Below are positions 46,210-57,657 of a stretch of 64,000 bases of DNA, one piece after another. The DNA is taken from assembly GCA_951213105.1 (NCBI GenBank), contig OX578153.1, positions 54,188,020 through 54,252,019 of the forward strand, read 5' to 3'. The translations under genes were made by a program, and so were the position numbers. The stretch is from Amaurobius ferox. Taxonomy: Eukaryota > Arthropoda > Arachnida > Araneae > Amaurobiidae. The notes beneath the pieces are model-generated. The model did no database searches. It worked only from the letters and a program-made list of their open reading frames with translations, and had not been told where the DNA came from. Numbering within the stretch: position 1 is the first letter of the stretch; each line of letters starts with the position of its first letter.

Positions 46210-48198
46210 CTAGCAGCATACCCGTTCTTCGTACGGAGTATATAATATAAAGAAACTTGAAATTCATAATCATGCCCAAATTCTTATAGTATACTAAATG
46301 ACATGTTTAATCAAAATATTCTGTTAAAATATTTAATATAATGCTCCTAAAAAGAAGTTTAAGAATCTCTGTTCTCGCTATATAAAATTATCTTCATGGA
46401 CATATCTGAAGAATAAAACATCTTGGACCCCTTATGTAAGCAAATATAAAAAAAATATGGCATTGAATCAATATATGCAAAATAAAAGCGTTAAAATTGT
46501 ATGGGACCCGTACTAATTATATACGCGAATATTAGAAAATATAACCTGTATTAGTAGATTACATGTATAAATTGAAAATACCAATAAACCCGTAATCTTT
46601 AAATCTGAAGACAGTCATTTATTCCAATATATGTCAAAATTAAAGTGCTAAAATTATATGGGAAGATATACACGTACTACTTATAATGTCCGATTATTAG
46701 TAGAAGATTACCCACATATTGCAATATGAGTCTCAAATGTTTTTTGGTAAAATACAACAGACGACGTAATAAATTGAATATATAATTAATCCCCTTAATC
46801 TTCATACCAGATGACTGTACTTGATTCCAATATATATGCCAATATATGTCAAAATATATGCCAATATACCTGTACTACTTATATTCTCGTAGGTTAGAAG
46901 ATATACCCGTGCATTCCTAGAAGATTACTCGTACAACGTACAATATGCGTGTGTCAGCAATTTTTGCCGCAATAAAACAATGGCGTAATAACTAAAAAAT
47001 TACAATAATCCCTGAATCAATAATTCCGGAAAATATCAATAATAATAATGTTTAAACCTGAAGAGTATAATTGATATTATCCAGTCCAAAATGAAATGGC
47101 AATGAAATTTATTTTATATACATATCTTCATTATTCAAATCGGAAAGGATTTAATAAAAATCGCCTGCCGCATAAACACATTGGATTTAAATCCGTTGCT
47201 AAGCGACATGATATCATTTGCTTCAAATAAATTGGTAGAAAAAATATCGTCTAAATAGTTATATTTCTATGGAACATTTGGCGACAGTTTCGTCAAATTA
47301 GCGACATTTTAAAAAATCGCCAAATTGATCGCCAAGTGGGACTGTAGAACTGACAGTTCCACTTTGCGACAAATTGACGAAATATCATCACAATACTATC
47401 CCCTAACAAAAAACAATTAATATCATTTATGTAGCGCAATTTTATCAATTTCAAGATATTTTTATAGATTTGAAAACAATTTTATCAATTTCAAGATATT
47501 TTTATAGATTTGAAAACATTTTTATCAATTTGGTGACATTTTAAAAATTCGCTAAATGTATTACTAAGTAGAATAGTTGGTCTGACAGATAAATGCTAAC
47601 CAAACATCATTTCAGTACTCTCTTCTAACAAAACAAAAAAAATTTCATTGATATGTAGAAGACCCAAGCCACACGACCAACCCGAAGGTTTATGGCAGCT
47701 GTTTGTGTGTCGTTTATATCAATTTGGCGACATTTCCGTCAATTTGGCAAAGTTTAAGAAAAGTTGTCAAATTAGCGATATCCCTCCAAATTCGTATCTT
47801 TGAATTTGCAGATCTGAATGAAACATTCTTATCCCGTTTCAATATACTAAATGAAAACACTACAATTGTATTAGAAGATATACCCGCTCTACTCTTTTTC
47901 TGTTTCAACAATCGGCTATATGAATTTATTGGCTAAACACAATATATGAGTTTAGTAGCTAAATACGATATAAGCTTGAAAACTCTTTGCCAAAATAAAT
48001 GAAATTGATGTACGCAGTCAGCAATTAATATAATTAAAAGAAAAATCAAACCGTCCATTCATAAGATATACTTTTATATCCATTTATTTATTATTTAAAT
48101 CGAAAAAAAATAATAAAAACATTAACAAACACATTTAATTTAATTGCGATGCCGAGCAACATGATATATCCTCCTAAAATGTTAAAATTTATTAACCA
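46210..48198 (-). mobile_element. Helitron HA, array copy 2, lacking its 5' end
   Basis: It starts CTAGCAGCATACCCGTTCTT three bases after copy 1 and is collinear with copy 1 until ttattaacca at 48198, where copy 3 begins. It contains a 40-bp direct duplication (atcaatttcaagatattttt twice) near 47450-47515. A SINE1-like phrase (gacccaagccacacgacca) lies near 47668. Confidence 0.75.
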
Positions 48199-49596
48199 CT
48201 AACAGCACACCCGTTATTCGTACGGAGTGTATAATTTAAAGAAACTTAAAGTTCGCAATCACGTGCAAATTCTGTTAAAATATTAAATTTATTGCTCCTA
48301 AAGAGAAGTTTAAGAATATATGTTCTCACTATGCAAAATTATCTTCACGATCAGATCTGAAGAATAAAACATCCTGCCCTCTTTTGTAAGCAAATTTACA
48401 GAAGAAAAAATAGGAATTGAATGAATATATGCAACCCCGTACTAATTATATTGTCGCAGATCAGAAAATATGCCAATGTGTTTGTAGAAGATTACCCGTA
48501 TTACAATATGCGTCTCAAAAATATTTGCCAAAATAAAAGAGATGACGTAATAAATTGAAAACATCAATAATATCCGTACTCTTTATACCAGAAGGTCGTA
48601 ATTGATTCCAATATATGCCAATATATATCAAAACATATGTCAATATACCTGTACTACTTATATTCTCGTAGATTAAAAGATATACACGTGTATTTGTAGA
48701 AGATTCGTACAACATACAATATATGAGTTTAAACAATTTTTGTCATAATAAAATAATTTCATAATAACTTGTAAATATCAATAATCCTTGAATCAATAAT
48801 CCCCGAAAATATAAATAATAATAATTTTTAAACCTGAAGACCGTAATTGATATTATCCAGTCAAAAATGCTATAAGAAAAATCAAATCGTTCTTTTCTAA
48901 AATATATTTTTATATCCATTTATTTATTATTCAAATCGAAAAAATAATTATTAAAATTAGCAGACAGATTTAATTTAATTGCGTTTCTGAGTAACATGAT
49001 ATAAGATAGAATCTTATAACATGTTAAATATGTCATGTCTTATAACATAAACTGCGAAATTAAATAACGATTTTGATTTCTCTATACTTCTCATTGTTCC
49101 GTAAAAGCTTGTTTTAAATAAACCATGAACCATGGAGATAGATTTCCCCTTTAAATCATGTTTCAAACAATTCATGTTTTCAGAAAGTGACTAATTAACG
49201 CAAAAAATCTCCCATCAAACTCAGAGATTAAATTTTAATTCACTTTCAAACGATTTTCAAGCTTTTCGTTTGGATAAACCACGGAGTTAGGGAGTAGAAC
49301 TCCTAGGAAAAAGTTCCGTTTTTCATTAATATCTCGACAACCCCAGGTCTTAAAAACTCGAAACTTGGACAAAATTTATGGGGGGATATTTCAAGGCTAT
49401 TCACCAAATTTCATTAAATTCGGTTCAGCCGTTTTTCCGTGATGATGAGACAAACATAAATTTCGTTTTTTACTAATATCTCGAGAACCACTGGTCGTAG
49501 AAACTCAAAACACGGATATAATTTTAAGTGGGGCTATTTCTGGGCTACCCACAAAATTTCATCAAATTCGGTTCAGCCGTTCTCCCGTGATGGTGT

Positions 49597-49654
<58 letters not shown>

Positions 49655-49680
49655 AAGATTTTCATTTTTATTTATATAGA
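48199..49680 (-). mobile_element. Helitron HA, array copy 3
   Basis: It starts CTAACAGCACACCCGTTATT (terminal CTAG changed) and ends tttatttatataga after a long (GACA)n. It is internally deleted near 48868 relative to copy 1. T49681, continuing R3, follows directly. Confidence 0.75.
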
Positions 49681-50902
49681 TTATTTTGTTTCCAAGATAT
49701 TGAATTTTCTTCAATTAGTCGTCATTTTCATTGATTTAGCGTCATTTTTATCTATTTGGCGAGATTTTTGTTAATTTGGCAACAATTAAAAATGTCACAA
49801 AGTTGGCGACATTCCGCCAAATTCGTCGCCAAATTCGTCGCCAAAATCTCGTAAATCGTTATGGACGGAAAGATAAGTTATTCTTACAGCAGATAAATGA
49901 CTATTGGCGTTCAAATACAAAAATATTACTCAAAGTATGTTTTCTCATGAATGGAACGAGCTAGTTCCACGAGAATGATGTCACCAAATTTATCGCATGT
50001 CATTACATATGAAAAGTGAGCATGTTTCTCAATAGGAAATATTTTTATTTTATTTTGTATGACTTTTTGATAATTTTGTTTTTAAATTTGCAATATCTCG
50101 AGAATGGTTCGTGTTAGCGTTCTAAAATTTATGTCAATCGTTTTCTAATAAAACATTGCATAAGAAATGTCTATTTGCGTAACATTATTAGCGGTTTTAA
50201 TTTTTTGACGATTTTTTCAAAATTTCACTCAAAAATTTAGGCGGGTTCTGAACATTCGATTGGGCATAAAAACAATGGGCTTCCAGTGTTTACGGATTGT
50301 GATTTTTGAACAAAATTTCGTTCGAATCGGTCCACTCGTTCGTCAGTTATATAGTCTCCACAGACTCACTGACACACACACACACACATACTTTCACACA
50401 CACACAGACATCACTTCAAAAATGTTTGATTCGTGATCAGAGATGCTTGAAACGTGCTCTCCCGTCGAAAACTCGAATTTGAATTTTCGACCCCGTCACA
50501 ATACTTTCCTTATACATTATGCATATAAGGAAAGTAAAAAATGAAAAATCACCCCTTATGTAATGAATTTGTCCGTATGCCACTTGTACCATAGCAAAAC
50601 CTTACGCATTCGTTCCCAGTCAAAATATTTAAGAGCATTTTTCCTAAGCACTTAATACAATCAATGGTCATTCACCAATCAACCTGAAGTATCCTGAACC
50701 ATTTACGTGACGTTACCGCGTACCAGTGGTTACCTCAGCATAGTGTTGTATAGTCGAAAATGTCACGTTTTTTCATTTACCAGGTCCTCACTCTATTATC
50801 ATGAGCTGTCTGTCCTTACTGCACAAGGATTTTTTGGCGTTTTTTTCACCGTTTGGCGTTTTTATTAATTAGTAGCAATCGTATCAACAAATTACTTTTT
50901 TT

Positions 50903-51875
50903 ACTTTCCTTATATACATAATGTGTAAGGAAAGTATTGTGACGAGTCAAAAATTCGAATTCGAGTTTTCGACGGGATAACACGTTTCAAGCATCCCTAA
51001 TCACGAATCGAACATTTTTGAGGTGATGTCTATGTGTGTATGTGTGTGTGCGTGTGTGTGTATGTGTGTGTGAAAATATGTGTGTGTTTGTAAGTCTGTG
51101 TGTGTGTCAGTGTGTCTTTAGAGGCGATATCTCGCGAACAAATTGAGCGATTCGAATGAAATTTGATACAAAACTCACAATCCGTAAATAGCCGATCGTT
51201 TTTAAACATAATCGAATGTTCAGAACCTCCCTAAATTTTCGAGTGAAATTTTGAAAAAATCATTAAAAAATCAAAACCTTTAATAAACTTCCGCAAATAG
51301 ACATTTCTTATGTAATTGTTCCTTAGAAAACGATTGACATAAACTTTAGAACGCTAGCATGAACCGTTCCCGAAATATTGCACATTTTTCAAATAAATTT
51401 ATCAATCCCATAAATAAAAAAAAACATATTAACTGTTGCGAAACATGTTCACTTTTCATATGTAAGGTCATGCGATAAATTTGGTGACTCCCTTCTCGTG
51501 GATCTAGCTCGTTCCATTCATGAGAAAAGATACTTTTGAGTAATACTTCTGTCGTTGAACGCCAATACATATTTATCTGCTATAAGAATATCTTATTTCT
51601 CCGTCCATAACGCTGGGTGAGATTTTGGCTCCGATTTTGGCGGAATGTCGCCAACTTGACGACTTTTTTGAATTTTGCCAAATTAACGAAAATCTCGCCA
51701 AATGGATAAAAATGGCACTAAATCAATGAAAATGTCGACTAATTGGCGAAAATTCAATATCTTGGAAAGAATATAAGATTCTACTATAAGAATGACATTT
51801 TTTTAACTGTAAAAGTAGTAAATTTATTGCATTATATTAGGAAAGTCATGTGTTGCCCACACCAGATTTTTTTTT
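50903..51875 (+). mobile_element. R3 non-autonomous repeat, copy C
   Basis: Collinear with copies A and B from the ACTTTCCTTATA palindrome to cacaccag plus a T run. It has a more interrupted TG-rich tract (tgtgtgcgtgtgtgtgtatg). Confidence 0.75.
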
Positions 51876-51984
51876 GTTTCAATATTGACAAAATACATTG
51901 CCAAAGAACTATTAAACGTTTCTTTTTCTTTTCAGTTTAATTCTGGAATATTGACATTTCAGGTCAAAATTAAATATAGACTAA

Positions 51985-52700
51985 GAGATACATCAATTCC
52001 ATTTGAAAAATTTAAATAAGTAGGAATTTTTGACGTGAATCCGGCTGAAATCGGGGTGTTACGAAAAATATTAACATTTTGGACGATTATATCTCCGGAT
52101 CAAATAGATAATCAAGTCGACTTTGTCAGAATCCAATTTTAAGTAGCTAGTGCTGTTTTTCTTCTATTTTTCAAATTTTGCAAGAAAGTTTTTGAGAAAT
52201 CTATATTGTTGGTTCACATGATCACAATTATAGCATGTTGCCCCTCACTTTAAAGGGCTTGAAAACATATTTTAATTGCTACCAAGTTTGAAAATGTATC
52301 CCCTTAGGCGGGGAAACGTGCACCACCGAGAGGTCTTATAATGCCACGAACACAAAAATTGTATCGCGACTATTTTTCTCTCACTTCGTGATCATTGAGT
52401 CATCTTATATTGAATTTTGTCTTATGCTGCCATGTTAAAAATATACATAATTTCGAACAAATTTCGAAGTTTTCGCTCAAATTTAAAAAAAATTCAATCT
52501 ATATTTTGTATTAGTAAATCTGGATAAAAATTTCGTGAAAATTAGTTAATATTTGTGGTAGCTATCGTCTGCACAAGAAATCGACAACAGACAAACCACA
52601 AATGAGAAATTAACAGACAAACAAACAGACATTACTGTAAAAACAATTAAAAGTGTTTAGGAGGTCCTAAAACATATATTGGCCTCAAAATCTCGAAATC
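51985..52700 (+). repeat. Dispersed repeat R5, plus copy
   Basis: Blocks tgatcacaattatagc, tgtatccccttaggcggg, cacaaaaattgtat, atttcgtgaaaatt and cctaaaacatat occur in the same order, complemented, at 53000-54090. A partial relative is at 56095-56230. Family unknown. Confidence 0.65.
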
Positions 52701-52999
52701 GAAAATTTCTTGGGAAAAATATTTACACTATTCAATAGAAGAGAAAGTAAAAATGCAAACAATGAGGACTTTTATTGTTCATAAAGGGCACCATTTACAA
52801 ATTTACAAATGCAATTTCAATACTTTAATATTTCGAACTTTTATTTGTTTATTTTTTTTTAGATTAAAAGTTATTGTCCCAGCGAGTTTTCGCTTCACTT
52901 TGCTTATTTTCACTCGACATAACTTCTAAACTATGAAACACAGATAGAAACAGTAAGCAGCAAAATGGCGCAATAGGAAAGCTAGTTTCTAAATCAATA

Positions 53000-54090
53000 A
53001 ATTTTACTTTTTCTCAGACTGTAGAATATAGTATAAAGAAGGCATTGCTGTCCCGAAATTTTTTGATTCTGAAATATTGATGCCAAGATCTCTCACAGCA
53101 AAGATCGTCACATGTGTGACAGTGACATTGTAGTCACATGACACCTGGGTCACAATGTGACATCATATTTGTGAGTTCTATGCGACGTTACGTATTAGTA
53201 ACTTTGTAACTTCATTGTGACTATGTTCTGTGACGTTTCCACAATTTAATTAACACGTAACAATGTGACGACATTACAATGGCAATTACTATGTGACGTC
53301 CCAAACAAGTTAATATGCGACGTCACAAACGACCATGAAAATGACCAAAATGACTTCGCTGTGACCTCAATATGACATTGTCAAGACGTACTGTGACGTC
53401 CTGTGACGTCCCAAAGTCACAGTGTGACGTAAACCTTACGTCACTGTGAAAAAAAATGCTGTTAGGGATATGTTTTAAGACGTCCTGAACATGTTTTGGC
53501 TATTCTTAGCGGGATGTCGTTGGTCTGTTCATGGTCGATTCCTTGTATATACGATAACAACCATGAACATTAATGAATTTTCACGAAACTTTATATCCGG
53601 CTTTGTTATCGAAAAATTTAGAATTATGTAGAATCTTTTTGAAATTCGAACGAAAACTTAAATTTATTCAAAATTTTATATTTTCTTAAGATGGCAGAAT
53701 AGAACAAAATTTAGCATGATCATGCATCAAAGGGGTTATTTATGGCTCAAGGTTTGCGAAACTTGGTAGTTTCAAACATTTTAGTGAAAAAACGGCTCGA
53801 ATGAATACAATTTTTGTGATCGTGATGTCATTAGCCCCCTCGGTGAGGCACCTTACCCTTCCCGCGAGGGAATACATTGTCAAAATTGGTATCAATCAGA
53901 ATGATTTTAAATAAGTCCTTTAAAATGGAGGATAACAAGCTATAATTATGATCATTTGGACCAACTATACGGGTTTTCTTGAAAATTTTTGCAGAAAAAA
54001 AAACCACAAGCTGCTTAAAAATGTATCCTGGTATGAAGAAGTCAAGTTGAGGCACATTTTAGTTAATTTTCAAACTGGATCACCGGTTTT
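53000..54090 (-). repeat. Dispersed repeat R5, inverted copy split by a MITE
   Basis: It is complementary in order to 51985-52700. The MITE at 53090-53467 interrupts it next to the acatat phrase. The two R5 copies form a head-on pair with about 300 bp between. Confidence 0.65.
53090..53467 (-). mobile_element. MITE rich in TGACGT/GTCAC motifs, copy 2
   Basis: Same family as 42057-42430 in opposite orientation, with flanking at on both sides (53088-53089 and 53468-53469). The TGCTGTTAGGG end is intact and the other end is decayed (ctctcacagca). Confidence 0.75.
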
Positions 54091-54260
54091 TTTTTTACTC
54101 CGTCTTTTTGCTAATATTTACAATTTTTTTTTCTCTTAATATAGATATTTGCATAGCATTTTAACCAACAGTAATGTCTGCAAATGCTAAACATATAACA
54201 AATTCAATTTCTATGTTACTTAAAATTATTTCTAACTAAATCGTATAGTTCATATTGGTT

Positions 54261-54404
54261 TTTGTATTTAATTGTTACTTGTTTATTTTATCGTTGTGTT
54301 AATTGAAATGCATTTTTTCCCAAAGTATGGTATGAATACACTGGGGATATACATGACAATCCAAACAGATTTCACAGACCAAAAATTTGTAAAAAGGCTT
54401 TACT
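54261..54404 (+). repeat. Dispersed repeat A, copy 1
   Basis: The phrases tatttaattgtta, cgttgtg, aagtatggt, ggggatat and ggctttactgattata lead into a (TA)n tract. The same order occurs at 58085-58243. In both cases TA begins at the same point. Confidence 0.7.
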
Positions 54405-54407
54405 GAT

Positions 54408-54483
<76 letters not shown>

Positions 54484-54519
54484 GTATATATATATATTAT
54501 ATATATATATATATATATG

Positions 54520-54566
<47 letters not shown>
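54405..54566. repeat. Long (TA)n / (TATG)n microsatellite
   Basis: About 160 bp of TA with sparse G interruptions, between repeat A and repeat B. Tyr/Ile frames here are not genes. Confidence 0.9.
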
Positions 54567-54571
<5 letters not shown>

Positions 54572-54782
54572 GAAATGTAATAATAATAATAAAAATTCAA
54601 GTAATATTAACATCGCCATAGAGGCAAAACCACGACCATATTGCGGATAAGAGAAAAGGACAGCACCGGCCCAAATTCGATGATTAATAAGAATTAAATT
54701 CATCTTTAGGTCTGAGTATTTAATTCTAATTAATCCAAAAAAATGCCTGTTTCAGATTGAGCAATAATACAATAGTACAGTA
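54567..54782. repeat. Dispersed repeat B, copy 2
   Basis: Homologous to 2463-2700 (gcaccggcccaaattcgatg, aggtctgagtatttaattc), again bounded by TA tracts on both sides. Confidence 0.7.
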
Positions 54783-54797
54783 CTATATATATATATT

Positions 54798-54836
<39 letters not shown>

Positions 54837-54875
54837 GTATATATGTATATATATATATACATATATAGATGTATG

Positions 54876-54908
<33 letters not shown>

Positions 54909-54914
54909 TTGTGT
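54783..54914. repeat. (TA)n grading into (TG)n microsatellite
   Basis: TA with TATG/TACA interruptions, ending in about 12 TG units. Confidence 0.9.
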
Positions 54915-55661
54915 GTATTGAAAAGTAACATTAATGGAAATTCTATCCAATTCAATAGAATAAAATAAAATTGTTTCTACATGAATAACATTGAGGCATC
55001 AACACACAAACAAAAGTACTTGATGTGAGGTGAGGTAACACTATTTATTGATGTCTAAAAAATAAGTGTCTTTTCTGAACAGCCTTTGTAAAAAGATATA
55101 ATATCTTCAAACATACTTTTCAGTCAAAAACATAATTTAGGGAATTTCTGGTATTATTATAACAAATTACGTCTTTTAAAAGTAAAACTATTCACTGATG
55201 CTCGCGGTTATTACTGGATTACCAGCTTCACAGGTTGTGTTTTACTTATATGTCCATGTAGCGGGTCATATATGTCTTTTATTTTTCAAGCTGTAGGTCG
55301 GATTGCGCGTCTACCTGAAATTTCTTAAGGGGTTCTATTATTCTTAAGGGCATTCCATATTTTCTATCTGACATACTTTATATGAGAATAACTGGATAAA
55401 TGCCTAAATAGAGGTTACAAACAATAATAGATATTTGGGAATATGCGTTAGAGATTTAAAATAGACTGAATAGAAATCAAGAAGCAAAATACACTCGGGG
55501 CAAAGGATAGGGAAAACTTGAACAACGTATGTAAAATAAAATAATACAGTATACAGCTGTTTCGAACTTAGAAAATGCTTCAGATTCCCTTTTCCCACTC
55601 CTTTAAATCGTCTCTTTCAACTACCAGACGGAGAAAACTTTCATACAAGAATTCTTCTCCA
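54915..55661. other. AT-rich spacer
   Basis: No gene recognised; the minus-strand open frames lack any domain. Confidence 0.5.
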
Positions 55662-55737
55662 TGACAACATTCTAGGGTTGCCACTTGAGGACCTTCGGAT
55701 ATTTGGCAATTTATCGCCAATTTGGAGACATTTGGGG

Positions 55738-55757
55738 CTTCCCGAATCTTCGAGAAG
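55738..55757 (+). promoter_or_regulatory. Four consecutive heat-shock-element pentamers
   Basis: cTTCc cGAAt cTTCg aGAAg: four perfect alternating nTTCn/nGAAn units in phase, with a fifth (cGAAa) one pentamer further at 55763-55767. This is the known binding pattern for trimeric HSF. Confidence 0.65.
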
Positions 55758-55795
55758 CACATCGAAATAACGATTATTCTACATGATATAAGAGA

Positions 55796-55810
55796 TTTCC
55801 AGAAGTTTCT
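55796..55810 (+). promoter_or_regulatory. Three-unit heat-shock element next to TATA
   Basis: tTTCc aGAAg tTTCt: a perfect three-pentamer HSE ending 10 bp before the TATA box at 55821. Confidence 0.65.
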
Positions 55811-55820
55811 ATCGCGAGTC

Positions 55821-55828
55821 TATAAAAG
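55821..55828 (+). promoter_or_regulatory. TATA box
   Basis: tataaaag lies downstream of the two HSE blocks, at the spacing typical of inducible arthropod promoters. Confidence 0.55.
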
Positions 55829-56094
55829 GAATCATCACTCAATCGGGCTGATGTTTTATGAAATTACTTTCATCCATGTTTTGAGAATAATTTCGTTTAT
55901 TTTGTGAAATTAGTGAAGCATTTAAGTGGTGTTTGACTGTATATTTTTCTTGTGTAAGCGGTGCTTGTGAATAAACGTGTTAGTTATCCAAACATTTGGA
56001 CTCATTCTTGTATCCTGAGTGCACATTCACGATTTCAGAAGATACGTCGTAACAATATAGTATAGAAAAAGTAATGTTTCCAGGATTTTTTTAA

Positions 56095-56230
56095 TTTCAA
56101 GATTTTTTATACCAATATATGTTTCAAGACCTTCCGAACACGTTTCATCTATTTATTGAGTCATATCCGTCTGTCTGTATGTCTTTGGTCGATTTTTTGT
56201 GAATACAATAGTTGCCACAAATAGACTCTC
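56095..56230 (-). repeat. R5-like fragment
   Basis: The phrases caagaccttccgaacacgtt, gtctgtctg, ggtcgattttttgtgaatac and gttgccacaaat parallel the 53480-53570 part of the inverted R5 copy. Confidence 0.5.
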
Positions 56231-57144
56231 TTGCACAAAAATATATATGCACCCATAAAAAATTGAGCTACAGCCGCGAAACTCAACATACAAAAGTCGT
56301 CTTAAGATTTAGGCAAATGGTCAAAGAATCAGAGCCAATGATATTATAGGGCTAAATGCATCGTGCAGCATTTAAAACAACCGGTGTTCTCAATCACTGG
56401 CTGGAACTGCATTTTCTGCTTTGATATTGCAAGATGTGCAAATAGAGCCTTTGAGACGTACGTACTCAATGGCGCTACGAACAATTGTCGATGTAAGGAA
56501 CACTATTATTTTCGGGGCATTTTCCATAGCATCCAGAGAGGTCATACACCTCGGAACCACAGGCATCGCCAGTTTTTGTGAAACAAAGCTATGAAATCAG
56601 TTAACGCGCCCTGATTTCGGCGAAATGCACCCATTCCAGCCGTCATCAGAGCGGGAAGGAGATAATCTCGTACAGGGATTCGAGGGTGGTCTGTGACAAG
56701 AGGGGCTTGGGAAAATTCCAGAGGAGCTTAGCACAGGGTGGTCCTGGAATAGGAAAATGGAATATATATGCAAAAAGGACGCGCAATCGAGTGACGCCCG
56801 ACGAGTTAGGTCGCACGTATCGAGCTCTCCAGCCGACGTAGCGTAGGGAACTCACATGCCTCAACCAGCAGAGGGCTGTTTTGTACATTATTATGCAGCG
56901 TCATGATTGAATATGTTTGTGCTTTATTTGCAAACTTTGCCTGGTTATTCAAGCCTATTGAGAGTCCATTAAATTTAGCATTATTTCAGGAATGCGACAA
57001 GTCATGAATCTCGGAGAGAAAACGGTCACGTATTGTACCGGTGCATTTTTATCAGTATGCACCAAAGGAACAAACGCTACTAAAATAATATCAGCTACGA
57101 TGCAGGAAGGAGATCAAATCACCGAGTTCATAACAGTCGAATTT
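56231..57144. other. Moderately GC region without a supported gene
   Basis: Higher GC than its surroundings, especially 56380-56880. Frames on both strands are short and show no domain. It may be internal debris of the LTR-like element whose ends flank it (55662-56054 and 57145-57237). Confidence 0.4.
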
Positions 57145-57237
57145 ACGTGCTTTTGAATAAACGTGTTAGTTGTCGCAAAATTTAGACTCATTCTTTTACC
57201 CTGAGTGCACACCAATTCTAGAGGATATGTTGTGACA
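57145..57237 (+). repeat. LTR 3'-part duplicate
   Basis: cgtgcttttgaataaacgtg, then ttagactcattctttt, ccctgagtgcaca and gttgtgaca match the end of 55662-56054 in order, about 1.18 kb away in direct orientation. Confidence 0.55.
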
Positions 57238-57250
57238 ATACGTTGAATCG

Positions 57251-57340
57251 GCAGTGCAAAAGAAAAAACAAACCCGAAGTCCAAAAGAAAGACCGGCGTT
57301 CTTCTTTTGGACGTCTGGTTTGTTGGTTCTCGTGCACTGC
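57251..57340 (+). ncRNA. 90-nt imperfect hairpin, miRNA-precursor-like or MITE-like
   Basis: The arms gcagtgcaaaag...acaaacc...gtccaaaagaa and its complement ...ttcttttggac...ggtttgt...tgcactgc pair over about 40 positions with a few mismatches and a loop of around 10 nt. It lies about 320 bp upstream of the last host exon, within the intron. The fold size suits a small-RNA precursor, but a short foldback transposon is equally possible. Confidence 0.35.
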
Positions 57341-57657
57341 TGAAAGAGATCTAACTTATCCTCCAAACAGCTGTTGCTGAATTATAATCTTATTTGTGCT
57401 CATATACGTTGCTCAAAGTGCCCTTATCACTGAGTAGAATTTTGAATTATACGTCCATTGCGCGTCACCGATCGTGTATTCAGGCCACACGAGGCCGGAT
57501 CGAGTCGAGTAATGGGTTAATATTTTTTTTTGTTGCGGGTTCGGTTCGGGTCAAACTCGATTCCGGATGGACTTTAGTACACTGCTTATTTAAATATATC
57601 ATATACACATTTTCCTTACAGAAAAATAAAATATTTATATTATCTTTTCATTTTCAG

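Larger units (their letters stand above)
43791..50535 (-). mobile_element. R3 repeat copy D, split by a Helitron block
   Basis: The R3 3' end (complement, gatgttggcaacacatgac) at 43791-43883 reads up to tcttatagtaga. It resumes at 49681 with tattttgtttccaagatatt and continues through the body to the palindromic start at about 50505-50535. Intact R3 copies have gtagat(a)ctta at this point, so the two sides are one former element. Confidence 0.8.
55662..56054 (+). mobile_element. Candidate solo LTR with heat-shock-type promoter
   Basis: The segment begins TGACAACATTC and ends CGTCGTAACA. It contains two heat-shock-element blocks, a TATA box (tataaaag, 55821-55828) and a polyadenylation signal AATAAA (55970-55975), an LTR-like order. 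Its last roughly 90 bp recur at 57145-57237, ending tgtgaca. No primer-binding site or internal gag-pol was found, so it could instead be an isolated promoter fragment. Confidence 0.5.
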
